A stretch of DNA of 39,864 nt, from positions 1 through 39,864 of the forward strand of contig CANMDT010000017.1 in NCBI GenBank assembly GCA_947496715.1, given 5' to 3'. Source of the stretch: Myxococcales bacterium (GTDB taxonomy: Bacteria; Myxococcota_A; Bradymonadia; REDH01). Shown piece by piece: positions 22,512-31,146 of the stretch (positions are counted from its first letter, which is position 1; every line of letters starts with the position of its first letter). The notes beneath the pieces are model-generated. The model saw only the letters and a list, made by a program, of their open reading frames with translations, ran no database searches and was not told where the DNA came from. The position numbers and the translations under genes are program-made.

Positions 22512-24413
22512 ATGGCTACGCGCAACATCAACCAGCCCCCCGCAGAGAATGACCCTCTGCTTGCAGATGCCTTCTTTCAGCGCCCTTCGATGAGCGCACC
22601 GCAACTCGCCGACCCAGGCGAGCGTCCGGCTGCGCCCTCCGTCGCCGCAGCGCTCGGCGTTCCGCCGGCACCGCCATTGTCCGCCAACTCAGCCGCGATC
22701 CCGGCGCCGCTGCCCGGCATGTCGAGCCCCGGCCTCTCTGCCTTCGCGGCGCCTCGTCCGCCGCAGCCCGCCAACGTAACCGTCCAAGGAGTCGCCTTTC
22801 CGGAGCCGCCGTCGTCGTCGAGCGCCTCCGCCGCCTCGGCGCCCGATGCGCCGGCCCCATTTACGACGACGGCGATCCACACGGGCGCCTCGCTTGGCAT
22901 TGTCCCGCCGCCCGCGCCCGCGACGGCCCCCCACACGGGCGCCTCGCTTGGCATTGCCCCGCCGCCCCTTGCTGCCTCCGGACTCCACGCGGAGGGTAAG
23001 CCTGCTGCGACGGTCGCCGACTACGACGACGCCCCGACCCGGATTGTCGGCACACCCTTCAGCCCATCGCCGAAGTCTGCGCCGACCGTGCCGGTGATTG
23101 TAGCTCCGTCGGCGCCCGCAGCCCCCGCGCTTCCGCCGCCGCCTGCTTCGCTCTTTGGCGACAACGACGCGAAGACCAACGTCTGGCAGGGCGGCGCTGC
23201 TGCGAAGCAGGGGGCGCCCAGCCATGGAGCGGGCGTCGCGACCCTGCAGCCGGCCAAGACCCTCACCGATGCGCCGCGTGCGGTCATTGTCGGCGCGCAG
23301 CAAGCCGAGCCGAGCCAGCGCGGGCTCGTGCTGGGCCTTGCGCTTGCCCTCTCCGCAGCGCTGCTCCTGCTTATCTTCCTGGGCATCAAGTCGGCAGCGC
23401 CCAAGGCGCCCCAGCTGCCCGCTGAGCCGCCCTCCTCGGCGCTGGCGGTCACACCCGCCGGCGGCATCACGGCCGCGATTTATACCCAGCCTGCGGGCGC
23501 CACAGTGACACTCGACGGCCAGCCCGTCCCCAGCGTCACGCCCCTGTCGATCCCCAACCTTCAGCTCGGACAGGCCTACAAACTCGCGGTCTCGCTCCCC
23601 GGCCACCAGACGCTGAACGACACCATCGTTGTCAAAGACGGGCAGCCCATCCAGCGCATGCTCACCCTCGTCCAAGCGGTGGGGAGCCTCACGGTTCTCT
23701 CCACCCCGCCCGGTGCGGCAATCTCCGTCGACGGCGTCATGCGGGGGCTGTCGCCCGTAACCGTCGAAGGGATCGACAGCTCGCGGCCCCACCCCGTCAC
23801 CGCGACCTTGGGCGGCTACCAGTCCGCAACCGTCGCGGCTGCGTGGGGGCAGGGCGAGGCCAAGAGCAAGACCATCTCCTTGCCGCTCGCACCCCTCTCC
23901 AAGGCAGTTGCGCCCAAGGTGATCGAAGCTCCGAAGCCTGCCAAAGCGACCGTCTTCGGCTCGCCGGTTATGCCGGCCGCGGTCTCCAAGAAGCCCGCAA
24001 CCGCTCCTCCGGCCGTCGCTCCGCCCGCGCCCGTCAAGCGTTCCTCCTCGCCGGTGACCGCCCCAGCCGTGCCGCCCGTCAAGCGTCCCTCCTCGCCGGT
24101 GACCGCCCCGGCCGTGCCGCAGCGCGAGCGCCCCTCCGCCCCCGCATCGCCCCTGCGTGAGCGGCCCTCGGCCCCCAACGCGGCGCCGGTGGCTGCCACC
24201 GGCAGCCTTACGGTCCGTGCCATTCCCTACGGTCAGGTCTGGGTCGACGGCCGCATGGTCGCCTCGGAGACCCCCCTCAACGGGCTCCCGCTCCCGCCCG
24301 GAGACCGCCGGGTAAAGGTCTACTTCGTCGAACCCCGCGCCTACTCCGAGGAGCGCGTTGTACGCATCGAGCCCGGACAGTCGGCCACCGCCAACTTCCG
24401 CTTCAAGCCCTAG
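22512..24413 (+). CDS. Single-pass membrane protein with PEGA domains and long Pro/Ala-rich cytoplasmic part
   Basis: The 633-residue protein starts with a ~270-residue low-complexity Pro/Ala/Ser region, then one membrane helix (~271-293, LVLGLALALSAALLLLIFLG), then PEGA-type beta domains: one starting IYTQPAGATVTLDGQPVPSV, one SLTVLSTPPGAAISVDGVMR, and a last one at the C-terminus with SLTVRAIPYGQVWVDGRMVA and LPPGDRRVKVYF. A basic Pro/Ser/Ala repeat lies between the second and third. PEGA domains often form the outer part of Ser/Thr kinases in these bacteria, but no kinase domain is fused here, so it may be a substrate or partner of one, or a cell-surface binding protein. The stop codon shares CTAG with the convergent sppA stop. 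Confidence 0.78.
   Translation: MATRNINQPPAENDPLLADAFFQRPSMSAPQLADPGERPAAPSVAAALGVPPAPPLSANSAAIPAPLPGMSSPGLSAFAAPRPPQPANVTVQGVAFPEPPSSSSASAASAPDAPAPFTTTAIHTGASLGIVPPPAPATAPHTGASLGIAPPPLAASGLHAEGKPAATVADYDDAPTRIVGTPFSPSPKSAPTVPVIVAPSAPAAPALPPPPASLFGDNDAKTNVWQGGAAAKQGAPSHGAGVATLQPAKTLTDAPRAVIVGAQQAEPSQRGLVLGLALALSAALLLLIFLGIKSAAPKAPQLPAEPPSSALAVTPAGGITAAIYTQPAGATVTLDGQPVPSVTPLSIPNLQLGQAYKLAVSLPGHQTLNDTIVVKDGQPIQRMLTLVQAVGSLTVLSTPPGAAISVDGVMRGLSPVTVEGIDSSRPHPVTATLGGYQSATVAAAWGQGEAKSKTISLPLAPLSKAVAPKVIEAPKPAKATVFGSPVMPAAVSKKPATAPPAVAPPAPVKRSSSPVTAPAVPPVKRPSSPVTAPAVPQRERPSAPASPLRERPSAPNAAPVAATGSLTVRAIPYGQVWVDGRMVASETPLNGLPLPPGDRRVKVYFVEPRAYSEERVVRIEPGQSATANFRFKP
22877..22967 (+). repeat. 37-bp direct repeat, 54-bp period, in the PEGA protein gene
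   Basis: Two nearly identical copies (22877-22913 and 22931-22967, one base different) each encode HTGASLGI followed by Val or Ala and Pro-Pro-Pro. The period is 18 codons, so the frame is kept. Confidence 0.85.
24031..24119 (+). repeat. 45-bp tandem repeat in the PEGA protein gene
   Basis: Copies begin at 24031 and 24076 and encode VKRSSSPVTAPAVPP and VKRPSSPVTAPAVPQ; shorter related units (RERPSAPASP, RERPSAPNAAP) follow. Confidence 0.8.
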
Positions 24414-26854
24414 AGCTCCGGCAGCTGCCCATCGAAGTGCATCATCGGCGCCGCACTTCGCGCCGAGAGCAGCGGCCGCGCCAGCCGTAGCAGGCGGCCC
24501 AGCCCAAGTGCGTCGATGATGGCGCCTGCAAGCGGTGCCGTTGGTGGCTCCGAGAGGGCCGCGGTGAGCCCAAGACCGGCGCTCAGCGAGAGGCCCTGGG
24601 AGCTATCCGGGAGGTGGCGGAGGGGCGTCGTTGCGCCGTTCAGACCCAGCTGCGCGACGAGCGCGTTGCGCGCCCCCTCGAAGCCGGTGAGCGCGTCCAC
24701 AAGCCCCAATTCCTTCGCTCGGCTCCCCGCATAGATGCGTCCGCCGGCGAGCTCTTCCGTAGCCTCCACCGTCAGCCCACGCGACGTCGCGACCAGGCCG
24801 AGGAAGCGGTCGTAGGTCACATCGACACTCCGTTGCACTGCAGCCCGCTCCGCGTCAGTCCAGGTGTGCGGCCCGAGCAGGTCGGTCGTTCCTCCACGCT
24901 CGGTCCGGACGGGATGTACCCCAAGCTTTCCGAAGAGGCCGTCGGCCGAGAAGGTGCCAGCGTAGACGCCGATGCTGCCCGTCAATGTGGTGGGGAGCGC
25001 ATAGATAGGCACCCCAAGGCTTGCCACATAGTAGCCACCCGAGGCAGCGACCGAGCCCATGCTGACCACGACTGGCTTCTTCGCAGCAAGCGCCTTGAGG
25101 GCATGTGCCATCTCGTCGCTTGCCCAGGCAGATCCGCCGGGGCTGTCGATGCGGATGATGACACCGGCCACAGCGTCGTCATCGCGGAGCGCGTCGGCCG
25201 CCGCCACGACCGTCGCAGTGCTCACCACCCTGTCCCCACCAAGGAGGTCGTAGGGTGAGGAGGCATCGACAATCTCGCCCTCGATGTGGAGCACGCCAAT
25301 TGCCGGGTCCTGCATCCACCGATGCTGGCGCTCTTGCCGCCACGGGGCCTCAGCGGTCCAGAGGACCTTGCGCGAGAAGGTCGTCTGGTAGGCCGCAGCT
25401 ACCTCGTCATTGTAGCCGATCTCATTCACAATCTGCGCCGTCTTGAGGTCGTCGGCCGTCACGGGTGCCGCCACAGCAAGCGCGCGCCATCGCTCCATGA
25501 GGGTAGCGTCGCCCCGTCCGATGCCACGCACGAGCTCCTCCGAGACGCTGTCCAAGTAGGCCTCATACTGTGCCCGTGCCTCGTCGGAGGGGCCATTTTG
25601 CAGGTAGGTCTCCGGGCCGGCCTTGTGGGGTCCTGTGCGAACGAACTGCGCCTCGATGCCGGCCTTCTCCAGCAGCTCTGCGAGGTAGTAGGAGGTGCCG
25701 CCGACACCCGTCTTCAGGAGTTGGACGGTCGGAGAGGCCACAACCCAATCTGCGGCGCCGGCGAGGTAGAGATCGATGAGGTTGGCACTCTCGAGGTAGG
25801 CAACCACCTGCTTGCCCGCGGTTCGCAACTCCTCGAGCGCGAGCCGCAGCTCGTAGGCCTGCGCGATGCCTCCCGAGCAGCCGTCCAGCTCGAGGTAGAG
25901 GCCTGTCACGCGAGGGTCGATAGCCGCCCTCCGGACATCCTCGAGCAGGTCTGAAAACTCTCTGCCTGCGGTCGCAAAGAGCCCCGCGCCGGGCCGCTCG
26001 TCAAGCGGGCCGCTGAGGCGGATTACGACCAGTTTCGCGGCACCGAAGTCGGCCTCCGGGGCGCTCTCGGACGACAGCGAGAGCCGCTCCACCAGTGCGA
26101 AACCATCAGCGTCTCCAGCCGCCCCAAGCCCAATCTCTGCGCCGTCGAGCGCATACTCGGCGAAGAGCCCACCGCCGGCTGAACCTTGATCGTCTACACT
26201 CGCGCTCACCCGCAGGGCCAAGGCCCCGAACCGGCGCTGCAGGCCCAGCTCGGTCGCAGCAAAGCCACCCCCACCATCGAGCCGGAGTGCGGTCTCAGCG
26301 CCCCAGACTCCGCCCGGGTCGCGCACTGCGAGGCCAATGCGTTGGTCTGCGCTCGCCCCCGCCCCATCCGTCTCGCTGCGCCCCACATTGTAGCCGAGCG
26401 ACAGCCACGAGGCTGGTCGGAGGCCTAGGCCTGCGTCGAGGCGTGTCGACCGCTGCTCCGCCTCTGTCGCCCACAGGGGCAGGCCGCTGCGCTGGGCCGT
26501 GAATCCAAGCGAGAACCAGTCCATCGCGACTCCCACCCCGTAGCCAGACCACCAGCGCTCCTTGAGGTCCTGTCGCAGCAGCAGGCCTCCGGCGAAGCCA
26601 TCGCTGCCGCCTGCGAGGCGCAGGTCCCAGGACTGGGCGGGACGCTGCGCGTCGAGCTGTGTTGCGAGGCCAACAGAGAGTTCTCCGCCGCGATAGAAGC
26701 CCAGCGCACCGGGCTGGAGCGTGAGCGTGGAGCTGTCGCTGTCGAGCAGCCGAAGCCGGCTGGAGGCGGGTTCTGCGGCGGTCGCGACGGGGCTGGCGAG
26801 GAGGGCGGCAGTCAGGGCCGCGGCGAGGAGTCGGAGCGAGGAGAGTGAGATCAC
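24410..26854 (-). CDS. sppA: Signal peptide peptidase SppA (S49 family) with N-terminal barrel-like extension
   Basis: SppA is a Ser/Lys-dyad membrane protease that clears cleaved signal peptides and other membrane-linked peptides. The 814-residue protein (GTG 26854, with GGAG five bases upstream) has a Sec signal (ending near ATAAEP), then ~240 residues of alternating beta pattern (GGELSVGLATQLDA, SGYGVGVAMDWFSLGFTAQR, RIGLAVRDPGGVWGAETALR), then two tandem S49 domains. The Lys of the dyad is Lys411 (VRTGPHKAGPETYL) and the Ser is Ser605 (GSVAASGGYYVA), 194 residues apart, close to the ~200 spacing in E. coli SppA (Lys209, Ser409). E. coli SppA lacks the long N-terminal part, so this looks like a fusion. 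The stop overlaps the convergent PEGA gene stop. Confidence 0.88.
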   Translation of the reverse strand: MISLSSLRLLAAALTAALLASPVATAAEPASSRLRLLDSDSSTLTLQPGALGFYRGGELSVGLATQLDAQRPAQSWDLRLAGGSDGFAGGLLLRQDLKERWWSGYGVGVAMDWFSLGFTAQRSGLPLWATEAEQRSTRLDAGLGLRPASWLSLGYNVGRSETDGAGASADQRIGLAVRDPGGVWGAETALRLDGGGGFAATELGLQRRFGALALRVSASVDDQGSAGGGLFAEYALDGAEIGLGAAGDADGFALVERLSLSSESAPEADFGAAKLVVIRLSGPLDERPGAGLFATAGREFSDLLEDVRRAAIDPRVTGLYLELDGCSGGIAQAYELRLALEELRTAGKQVVAYLESANLIDLYLAGAADWVVASPTVQLLKTGVGGTSYYLAELLEKAGIEAQFVRTGPHKAGPETYLQNGPSDEARAQYEAYLDSVSEELVRGIGRGDATLMERWRALAVAAPVTADDLKTAQIVNEIGYNDEVAAAYQTTFSRKVLWTAEAPWRQERQHRWMQDPAIGVLHIEGEIVDASSPYDLLGGDRVVSTATVVAAADALRDDDAVAGVIIRIDSPGGSAWASDEMAHALKALAAKKPVVVSMGSVAASGGYYVASLGVPIYALPTTLTGSIGVYAGTFSADGLFGKLGVHPVRTERGGTTDLLGPHTWTDAERAAVQRSVDVTYDRFLGLVATSRGLTVEATEELAGGRIYAGSRAKELGLVDALTGFEGARNALVAQLGLNGATTPLRHLPDSSQGLSLSAGLGLTAALSEPPTAPLAGAIIDALGLGRLLRLARPLLSARSAAPMMHFDGQLPEL

Positions 26855-26861
26855 GGGGACT

Positions 26862-26895
26862 CCAAAAACGAAACGCGGCGACCGAGGCCGCCGCG
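26862..26895 (-). terminator. Rho-independent terminator after the secreted protein gene
   Basis: A 7-bp GC stem (cgcggcg at 26874-26880 pairing with cgccgcg at 26889-26895, 8-base loop) is followed on the minus strand by TTTCGTTTTT. It sits between the stop at 26937 and the sppA start, ending transcription from the upstream gene. Confidence 0.75.
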
Positions 26896-26936
26896 CAATT
26901 CAAGCGGGGGAGAGCGCCACGCGGAGCCCTCTCTGC

Positions 26937-27860
26937 CTAGCGGAGCTCCTCAGCCATGACTGCGGTCGCGGTGCGGAGGAGGTTCTCCCACTGGGCCTGC
27001 GGGTAGGAGGCGGTCAGCGTGACGTCGCTACCTGCGGCAGTCGCCTTCATGCTCTGGTAGATGTTGTTGAGCCCCATGGCTGCCATCTCCTTGGAGGCGG
27101 CGCCGTCCGAGAACTGCTTGGTGAGGTCAGCGGCCTTCGCCGTTGCGGAGGCGGCGCTGTCGAGGGTGGCAATGGCGTTCAGGGTGAGGCCCGAGCCGAT
27201 ATCGAAGGTGCCGCGCATGCTGCGGAAGGTCTTGAGTTCGGCGCGGCGGGCTTGGAGCCGCGTCGAAACCGATGCGGCGAACCAGATCTCTTGGTTGCGG
27301 TCGACGCGGCTGATGGAGCTCGCAAGGGCGGTGATACGCGAACCGCCAGCGCTGGTCGCGGCGGCGGCTCCCTTCACCGAAGCTACCAGCGCCGCCTTGG
27401 CGCCGACCAGAAGGGTGGTGTCGTTGGCGAAGGTCGCGGCCTCGCGGTCGCCGACCACCCAGCAGGTCACGCCGTCGATGACCTCCTTCTTGATCTCCTT
27501 CTGCAGTTCGAACTCGCTCTCGATCTTCTTGCGGTCGAAGCGGCCCTCCATCGCTACGAAGAGCTGCGGGTCGTTCTCGTTCGCATCAATGTTGGTAAGC
27601 ATCACCGTGTCGAAGGCGTTGAGGTCGGGGAAGCCGAGCTTCTTGATGGTGGCATTGTACTTGGGCGTGCCCTTGAAGGCGTTGAGCGCGATGGCGTAGC
27701 CGCGGGTGGCACGGAGCGTGGCGGTGTTCACGTTCACGATGAGGCGGGTGCTGCTCGGCACATACTTCAGCAGTGCCTCGCCGTTGCCAGCCCAGGCGGG
27801 TGCTGCGCCCATGCAGAGAAGAAGAACCACCAGGAGACGGGAGACAAGGGAACGGTTCAT
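26937..27860 (-). CDS. Secreted/periplasmic protein of unknown function
   Basis: I do not recognise the family. The 307-residue product has a typical signal peptide (hydrophobic VVLLLCMGAAPAWA, then GNG) and a mixed alpha/beta mature part: YVPSSTRLIVNVNTATLRAT, FDTVMLTNIDANENDPQLFV, KKEVIDGVTCWVVGDREAAT, TTLLVGAKAALVASVKGAAA, ending in helices with AMGLNNIYQSMKATAAGSDV. The pattern of two repeated halves recalls secreted DUF3352-like proteins, but I would not assign it. No catalytic motif or lipobox is seen. A terminator follows the gene, so it is probably monocistronic. It is divergent from pfkA with a 156-bp gap. Confidence 0.8.
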   Translation of the reverse strand: MNRSLVSRLLVVLLLCMGAAPAWAGNGEALLKYVPSSTRLIVNVNTATLRATRGYAIALNAFKGTPKYNATIKKLGFPDLNAFDTVMLTNIDANENDPQLFVAMEGRFDRKKIESEFELQKEIKKEVIDGVTCWVVGDREAATFANDTTLLVGAKAALVASVKGAAAATSAGGSRITALASSISRVDRNQEIWFAASVSTRLQARRAELKTFRSMRGTFDIGSGLTLNAIATLDSAASATAKAADLTKQFSDGAASKEMAAMGLNNIYQSMKATAAGSDVTLTASYPQAQWENLLRTATAVMAEELR

Positions 27861-28016
27861 GAACGCACTCGGGAGTCGAGGGAGTAGGAATGCAAGCGGT
27901 CTTGCACGGCGCTGGTGACGACCCCTGGGAGCCGTTATTCAGCAGAGTGTGCAATTGCGCAGAACGGAGATAACTACCCGCCTTTGCCTCAGTGTTCAAG
28001 TAAGCAGGAGCCTGCA

Positions 28017-29087
28017 ATGCGAATCGCGATCTCAACGGGCGGCGGAGACTGCCCGGGACTCAACGCCGTCATCCGTGGTGCCGTCCGCACCGCCGTCGCC
28101 AAGTATGGCTGGTCGGTCTTTGGCATCGAGGACGGTCTCCAAGGGCTCCTCCGCCCGGAGCCGCTCCGGCCACTCACGCCCGCATCGGTGCGTGGCATCC
28201 TGCCGCGTGGCGGCACCATCCTGGGGACCACCAATCGGGGCAATCCCTTCGGCGTCGCCAGCGGTGAGCTCGGCCAGGAAGACATCCCGGGCAAGATGAT
28301 TGCCCGCCTGGAGGCGGAGGGCATCGATGCTGTCATCTTCGTTGGCGGCGACGGCACGCAGACCATCGCGCAGCGCTTCCGCGAGCGTGGACTGAAGGTC
28401 GTTGGTGTTCCTAAGACCATCGACAACGATCTGGATGCCACCGACTACACCTTCGGCTTCGACACGGCGGTCGGCATCGCCATGGAGGCCGTCGACCGCC
28501 TGCACACCACCGCCGAGAGCCACGACCGGGTCATGGTGCTCGAGGTGATGGGCCGCCACGCCGGCTGGATTGCGCTCCATGCCGGCATCTCCGGCGGCGC
28601 CCATGTCATCTTGCTTCCCGAGATCCCCTATTCCTTCGATGCCGTGCTTGCGAAGATCCGCGAGCGGCAGCGCAACGGCCTCTCCTTCTCGGTCGTGGTG
28701 GTCTCCGAGGGTGCCTACCCCGCGGGTGAGGCGCCCTCCTTCCGTTCCCACCCGGGCAAGAGCACGAACGCTCGTCTGGGCGGCGCAGCCGAACAGCTGG
28801 TGGAGCGGATCGAGCGCGAGACCGATTTTGAGGCCCGTGCAACGGTGCTCGGCCACATCCAGCGCGGGGGGTCGCCCTCGCACTTCGACCGGCTGCTCGG
28901 CACCCGCTTCGGATACCATGCGGTGGAGCTGGCGGCGGCCCAAAAGTTCGGCCGCATGGTCTGCCTCCGCGGGACGGAGATCGGCGATGTCGACCTGCTC
29001 GACGCCATGGGGCAGAACAAGCAGGTTGATCCGCACGGCCAGATTTGCAGCGCAGCGCGGGCGATCGGCATCTGCCTCGGCGACTGA
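28017..29087 (+). CDS. pfkA: 6-phosphofructokinase
   Basis: The enzyme phosphorylates fructose 6-phosphate in glycolysis. ATG 28017, six bases after AGGAG, gives 356 residues; an upstream in-frame ATG at 27915 is less likely. Motifs: MRIAISTGGGDCPGLNAVIR (nucleotide loop), RGGTILGTTNRGNP, FVGGDGTQTIA (110-113), PKTIDNDLDAT (catalytic Asp136), EVMGRHAGWIAL, and HIQRGGSPSHFDRLL. GGDG with Gly at the position that is Asp in pyrophosphate enzymes favours ATP, while the Lys in PKTIDND is the residue often seen in pyrophosphate and mixed-substrate (group III) enzymes. ATP is therefore favoured but should be tested. The gene converges on the GGDEF gene with a 7-bp gap. Confidence 0.93.
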   Translation: MRIAISTGGGDCPGLNAVIRGAVRTAVAKYGWSVFGIEDGLQGLLRPEPLRPLTPASVRGILPRGGTILGTTNRGNPFGVASGELGQEDIPGKMIARLEAEGIDAVIFVGGDGTQTIAQRFRERGLKVVGVPKTIDNDLDATDYTFGFDTAVGIAMEAVDRLHTTAESHDRVMVLEVMGRHAGWIALHAGISGGAHVILLPEIPYSFDAVLAKIRERQRNGLSFSVVVVSEGAYPAGEAPSFRSHPGKSTNARLGGAAEQLVERIERETDFEARATVLGHIQRGGSPSHFDRLLGTRFGYHAVELAAAQKFGRMVCLRGTEIGDVDLLDAMGQNKQVDPHGQICSAARAIGICLGD

Positions 29088-29094
29088 GCCGGAG

Positions 29095-31146
29095 CTATGC
29101 CGCGGCCTTGACCCGAGCGGCGGAGGCGACCCGGTTCCGACCGGCGCGTTTGGCGTCGTAGAGCGCGGCGTCTGCGGCCTCGATGAAGGCAAGCAGCGTG
29201 TCGGTTCCGGGCTGGATCGAGGCGACGCCGAGCGAGATGGTGGCGCGGAACTGCGTCTGATCGGCGGTGAACTCGAGGGCCGCGACGGCTTGGCGGAGGC
29301 GCTCTGCGGTTACGAGCGCTTGGGCGTGGTCGGTCTCTTCGAGGAGGATGGCAAACTCTTCGCCGCCGTAGCGGGCGCCCAGATCGATGCGGCGAAGGCA
29401 GGCGCGGAGGGTGACAGCAGCGGAGCGGATGACATCATCGCCGACGGCGTGGCCATAGGTGTCGTTGATGCGCTTGAAGTGGTCGATGTCGCACATGATG
29501 AGCGACATGGGCCGCTCGGTGCGGCGCGCTCGTTCGAAGGCCTCGGTGCCGCGCTCCTTGAAGGTGCGGTGGTTGAGGAGGCCGGTCATGCCGTCGGTGG
29601 TCGCGCGGTGCACCATCTGCGCGTAGGCAAGGGCGTTTGAGAGGGCGGCGGAGACATAGGTGATGACGGCTCGGAGCCTGTCGCGTGTGGCTACGTCAAA
29701 GGCCTCCGCGGTGCCGCTTGCGAGGGTGCAGGTGCCGATGGGTCGGTGGCCGATCTCCAGCGGAAAGATGAGGATGCTCTCGGCGCGGGGCATCATGTAG
29801 GCGCGGCCGAAGACGGGGGTGTCGCTGTTCTCGAGCCGTCCGCCGTAGGGCAGGATGTGGCGGCGGCGAAGCGCGAGCGGCGCCAGGCTGCCGTCGTCGG
29901 CGAACTCGTGGTCCACCAGTCCGACGGCATCAGGGCCGGTAGCGCGGAGCACAACGTGGCGTTCCGCGTCCTCGTCGAACCGGGTGATGACGAAGGTCTC
30001 GACCAGTGCGATCCGCTTGATGAGGCGCTCGGCGATGGTGCAGACCTCGTCGGTGGTGAGGGCGCTGTTGAGGGCGTCGGCGGCCTCGTAGAGCAGCGTT
30101 GCCTCGCGCCGCGAGCGGGCCGCGTCGACGAGCAGCCGCTCGGTGTGCATCGTGCTCACGAGGTTGGTGGCGGCCGCCTTGAGTGCGTGCAGGTCGATGT
30201 CGTCAAAGGGCGCCAAGGTTGCGGCGCGGTCGGCGACGAGGAAGCCTACGAGCATCCCCTCTTCGTAGATGCCGCAGCCGGCAACGTGGGAGCGGTCTGG
30301 GGTGGAGGTATACCAGGGGAGTTCGAGCTCCGCGCCGCTCCGGTCGCTCAGGAGGAGACCTGCGGGCTGTTGGTGCAGCACGGCGAGGATGCCTTCCCGA
30401 TCTCCGAAGGGGCCATGCGCCAGGCCCTTCTCGGAGGTCTCTGCTGCGCGGACCGAGGCGGAGCGGTCACGGGAGTCGAGCCAGATGACGACGACAGTGC
30501 GACCGCGCATGGCAGCTCGAAGCACCGAGAGGCTTCGGTCGACCGACTCGCGGACCATCCGGCTCGCGTCCCGCATGAGGCGCCCGTCGTCATCTTCCAT
30601 GACCGAAGCGGTGGAGCGGGAGGCCTTCACCCAGCTTCGGTCTCGGCTCGATGCGGCGCGCGGCGCGGCCCCCACGCCTTGTACGGCCCTGTATCTCGAG
30701 GCGAGCAGTAGTCCGCCCGAGGCTGCGAGCAGGGCGCTGATCCGGCTCGTCCAGTCGGTGTCTGGCGTGCAGAGGAAGATGGCGGCGATGGAGGAGATGG
30801 CGAAGCAGCGGAGCAGCGGACCGGAGAGCAGCGCGCCGGCGAGGCAGAGCGGCCCGACTGCCAGCCAGGGTGCGATGGCAGGCTGGACCAGTTCGGCTCC
30901 CAGAAGCCCGGCCACGCCGAGCCCTGAGACGAGGCCCAACGCAGCTGCGCGTGCTGGGAGAGCACGCTCACGGCTCGAGGTGTCGCGCTGCGCGAAGGCG
31001 ACGGCGGCGATGGAGAGAAGGAGTGCGACGGCTGCGCCGAGGGGAGAGCGCTGGAGGAGAAAGTAGAGCGCGCCGAGGCCGCCGAGGAGCATCGGGCTCC
31101 ACCAGCGCAGGTCGCGCGCCGTCCAGCGGCCGGGCGGGGATTTCAC
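29095..31146 (-). CDS. Membrane GAF-GGDEF diguanylate cyclase
   Basis: The protein makes cyclic di-GMP from two GTP. GTG 31146 gives 683 residues: an N-terminal membrane region of about five hydrophobic helices (~15-150), GAF-like sensor domains at ~185-340 and ~350-510, and a C-terminal GGDEF domain (~525-675). The active-site loop is GGEEF (594-598) within RYGGEEFAILLEE. The inhibitory RxxD site is intact (Arg585 to Asp588, five residues before GGEEF), so product inhibition is expected. Other landmarks are DGMTGLLNHRTFKER, MCDIDHFKRINDTYGHAVGD and ISLGVASIQPGTD. Its start overlaps the stop of the FtsB-like gene by four bases (GTGA), indicating translational coupling with a divisome component. 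Confidence 0.9.
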   Translation of the reverse strand: MKSPPGRWTARDLRWWSPMLLGGLGALYFLLQRSPLGAAVALLLSIAAVAFAQRDTSSRERALPARAAALGLVSGLGVAGLLGAELVQPAIAPWLAVGPLCLAGALLSGPLLRCFAISSIAAIFLCTPDTDWTSRISALLAASGGLLLASRYRAVQGVGAAPRAASSRDRSWVKASRSTASVMEDDDGRLMRDASRMVRESVDRSLSVLRAAMRGRTVVVIWLDSRDRSASVRAAETSEKGLAHGPFGDREGILAVLHQQPAGLLLSDRSGAELELPWYTSTPDRSHVAGCGIYEEGMLVGFLVADRAATLAPFDDIDLHALKAAATNLVSTMHTERLLVDAARSRREATLLYEAADALNSALTTDEVCTIAERLIKRIALVETFVITRFDEDAERHVVLRATGPDAVGLVDHEFADDGSLAPLALRRRHILPYGGRLENSDTPVFGRAYMMPRAESILIFPLEIGHRPIGTCTLASGTAEAFDVATRDRLRAVITYVSAALSNALAYAQMVHRATTDGMTGLLNHRTFKERGTEAFERARRTERPMSLIMCDIDHFKRINDTYGHAVGDDVIRSAAVTLRACLRRIDLGARYGGEEFAILLEETDHAQALVTAERLRQAVAALEFTADQTQFRATISLGVASIQPGTDTLLAFIEAADAALYDAKRAGRNRVASAARVKAAA

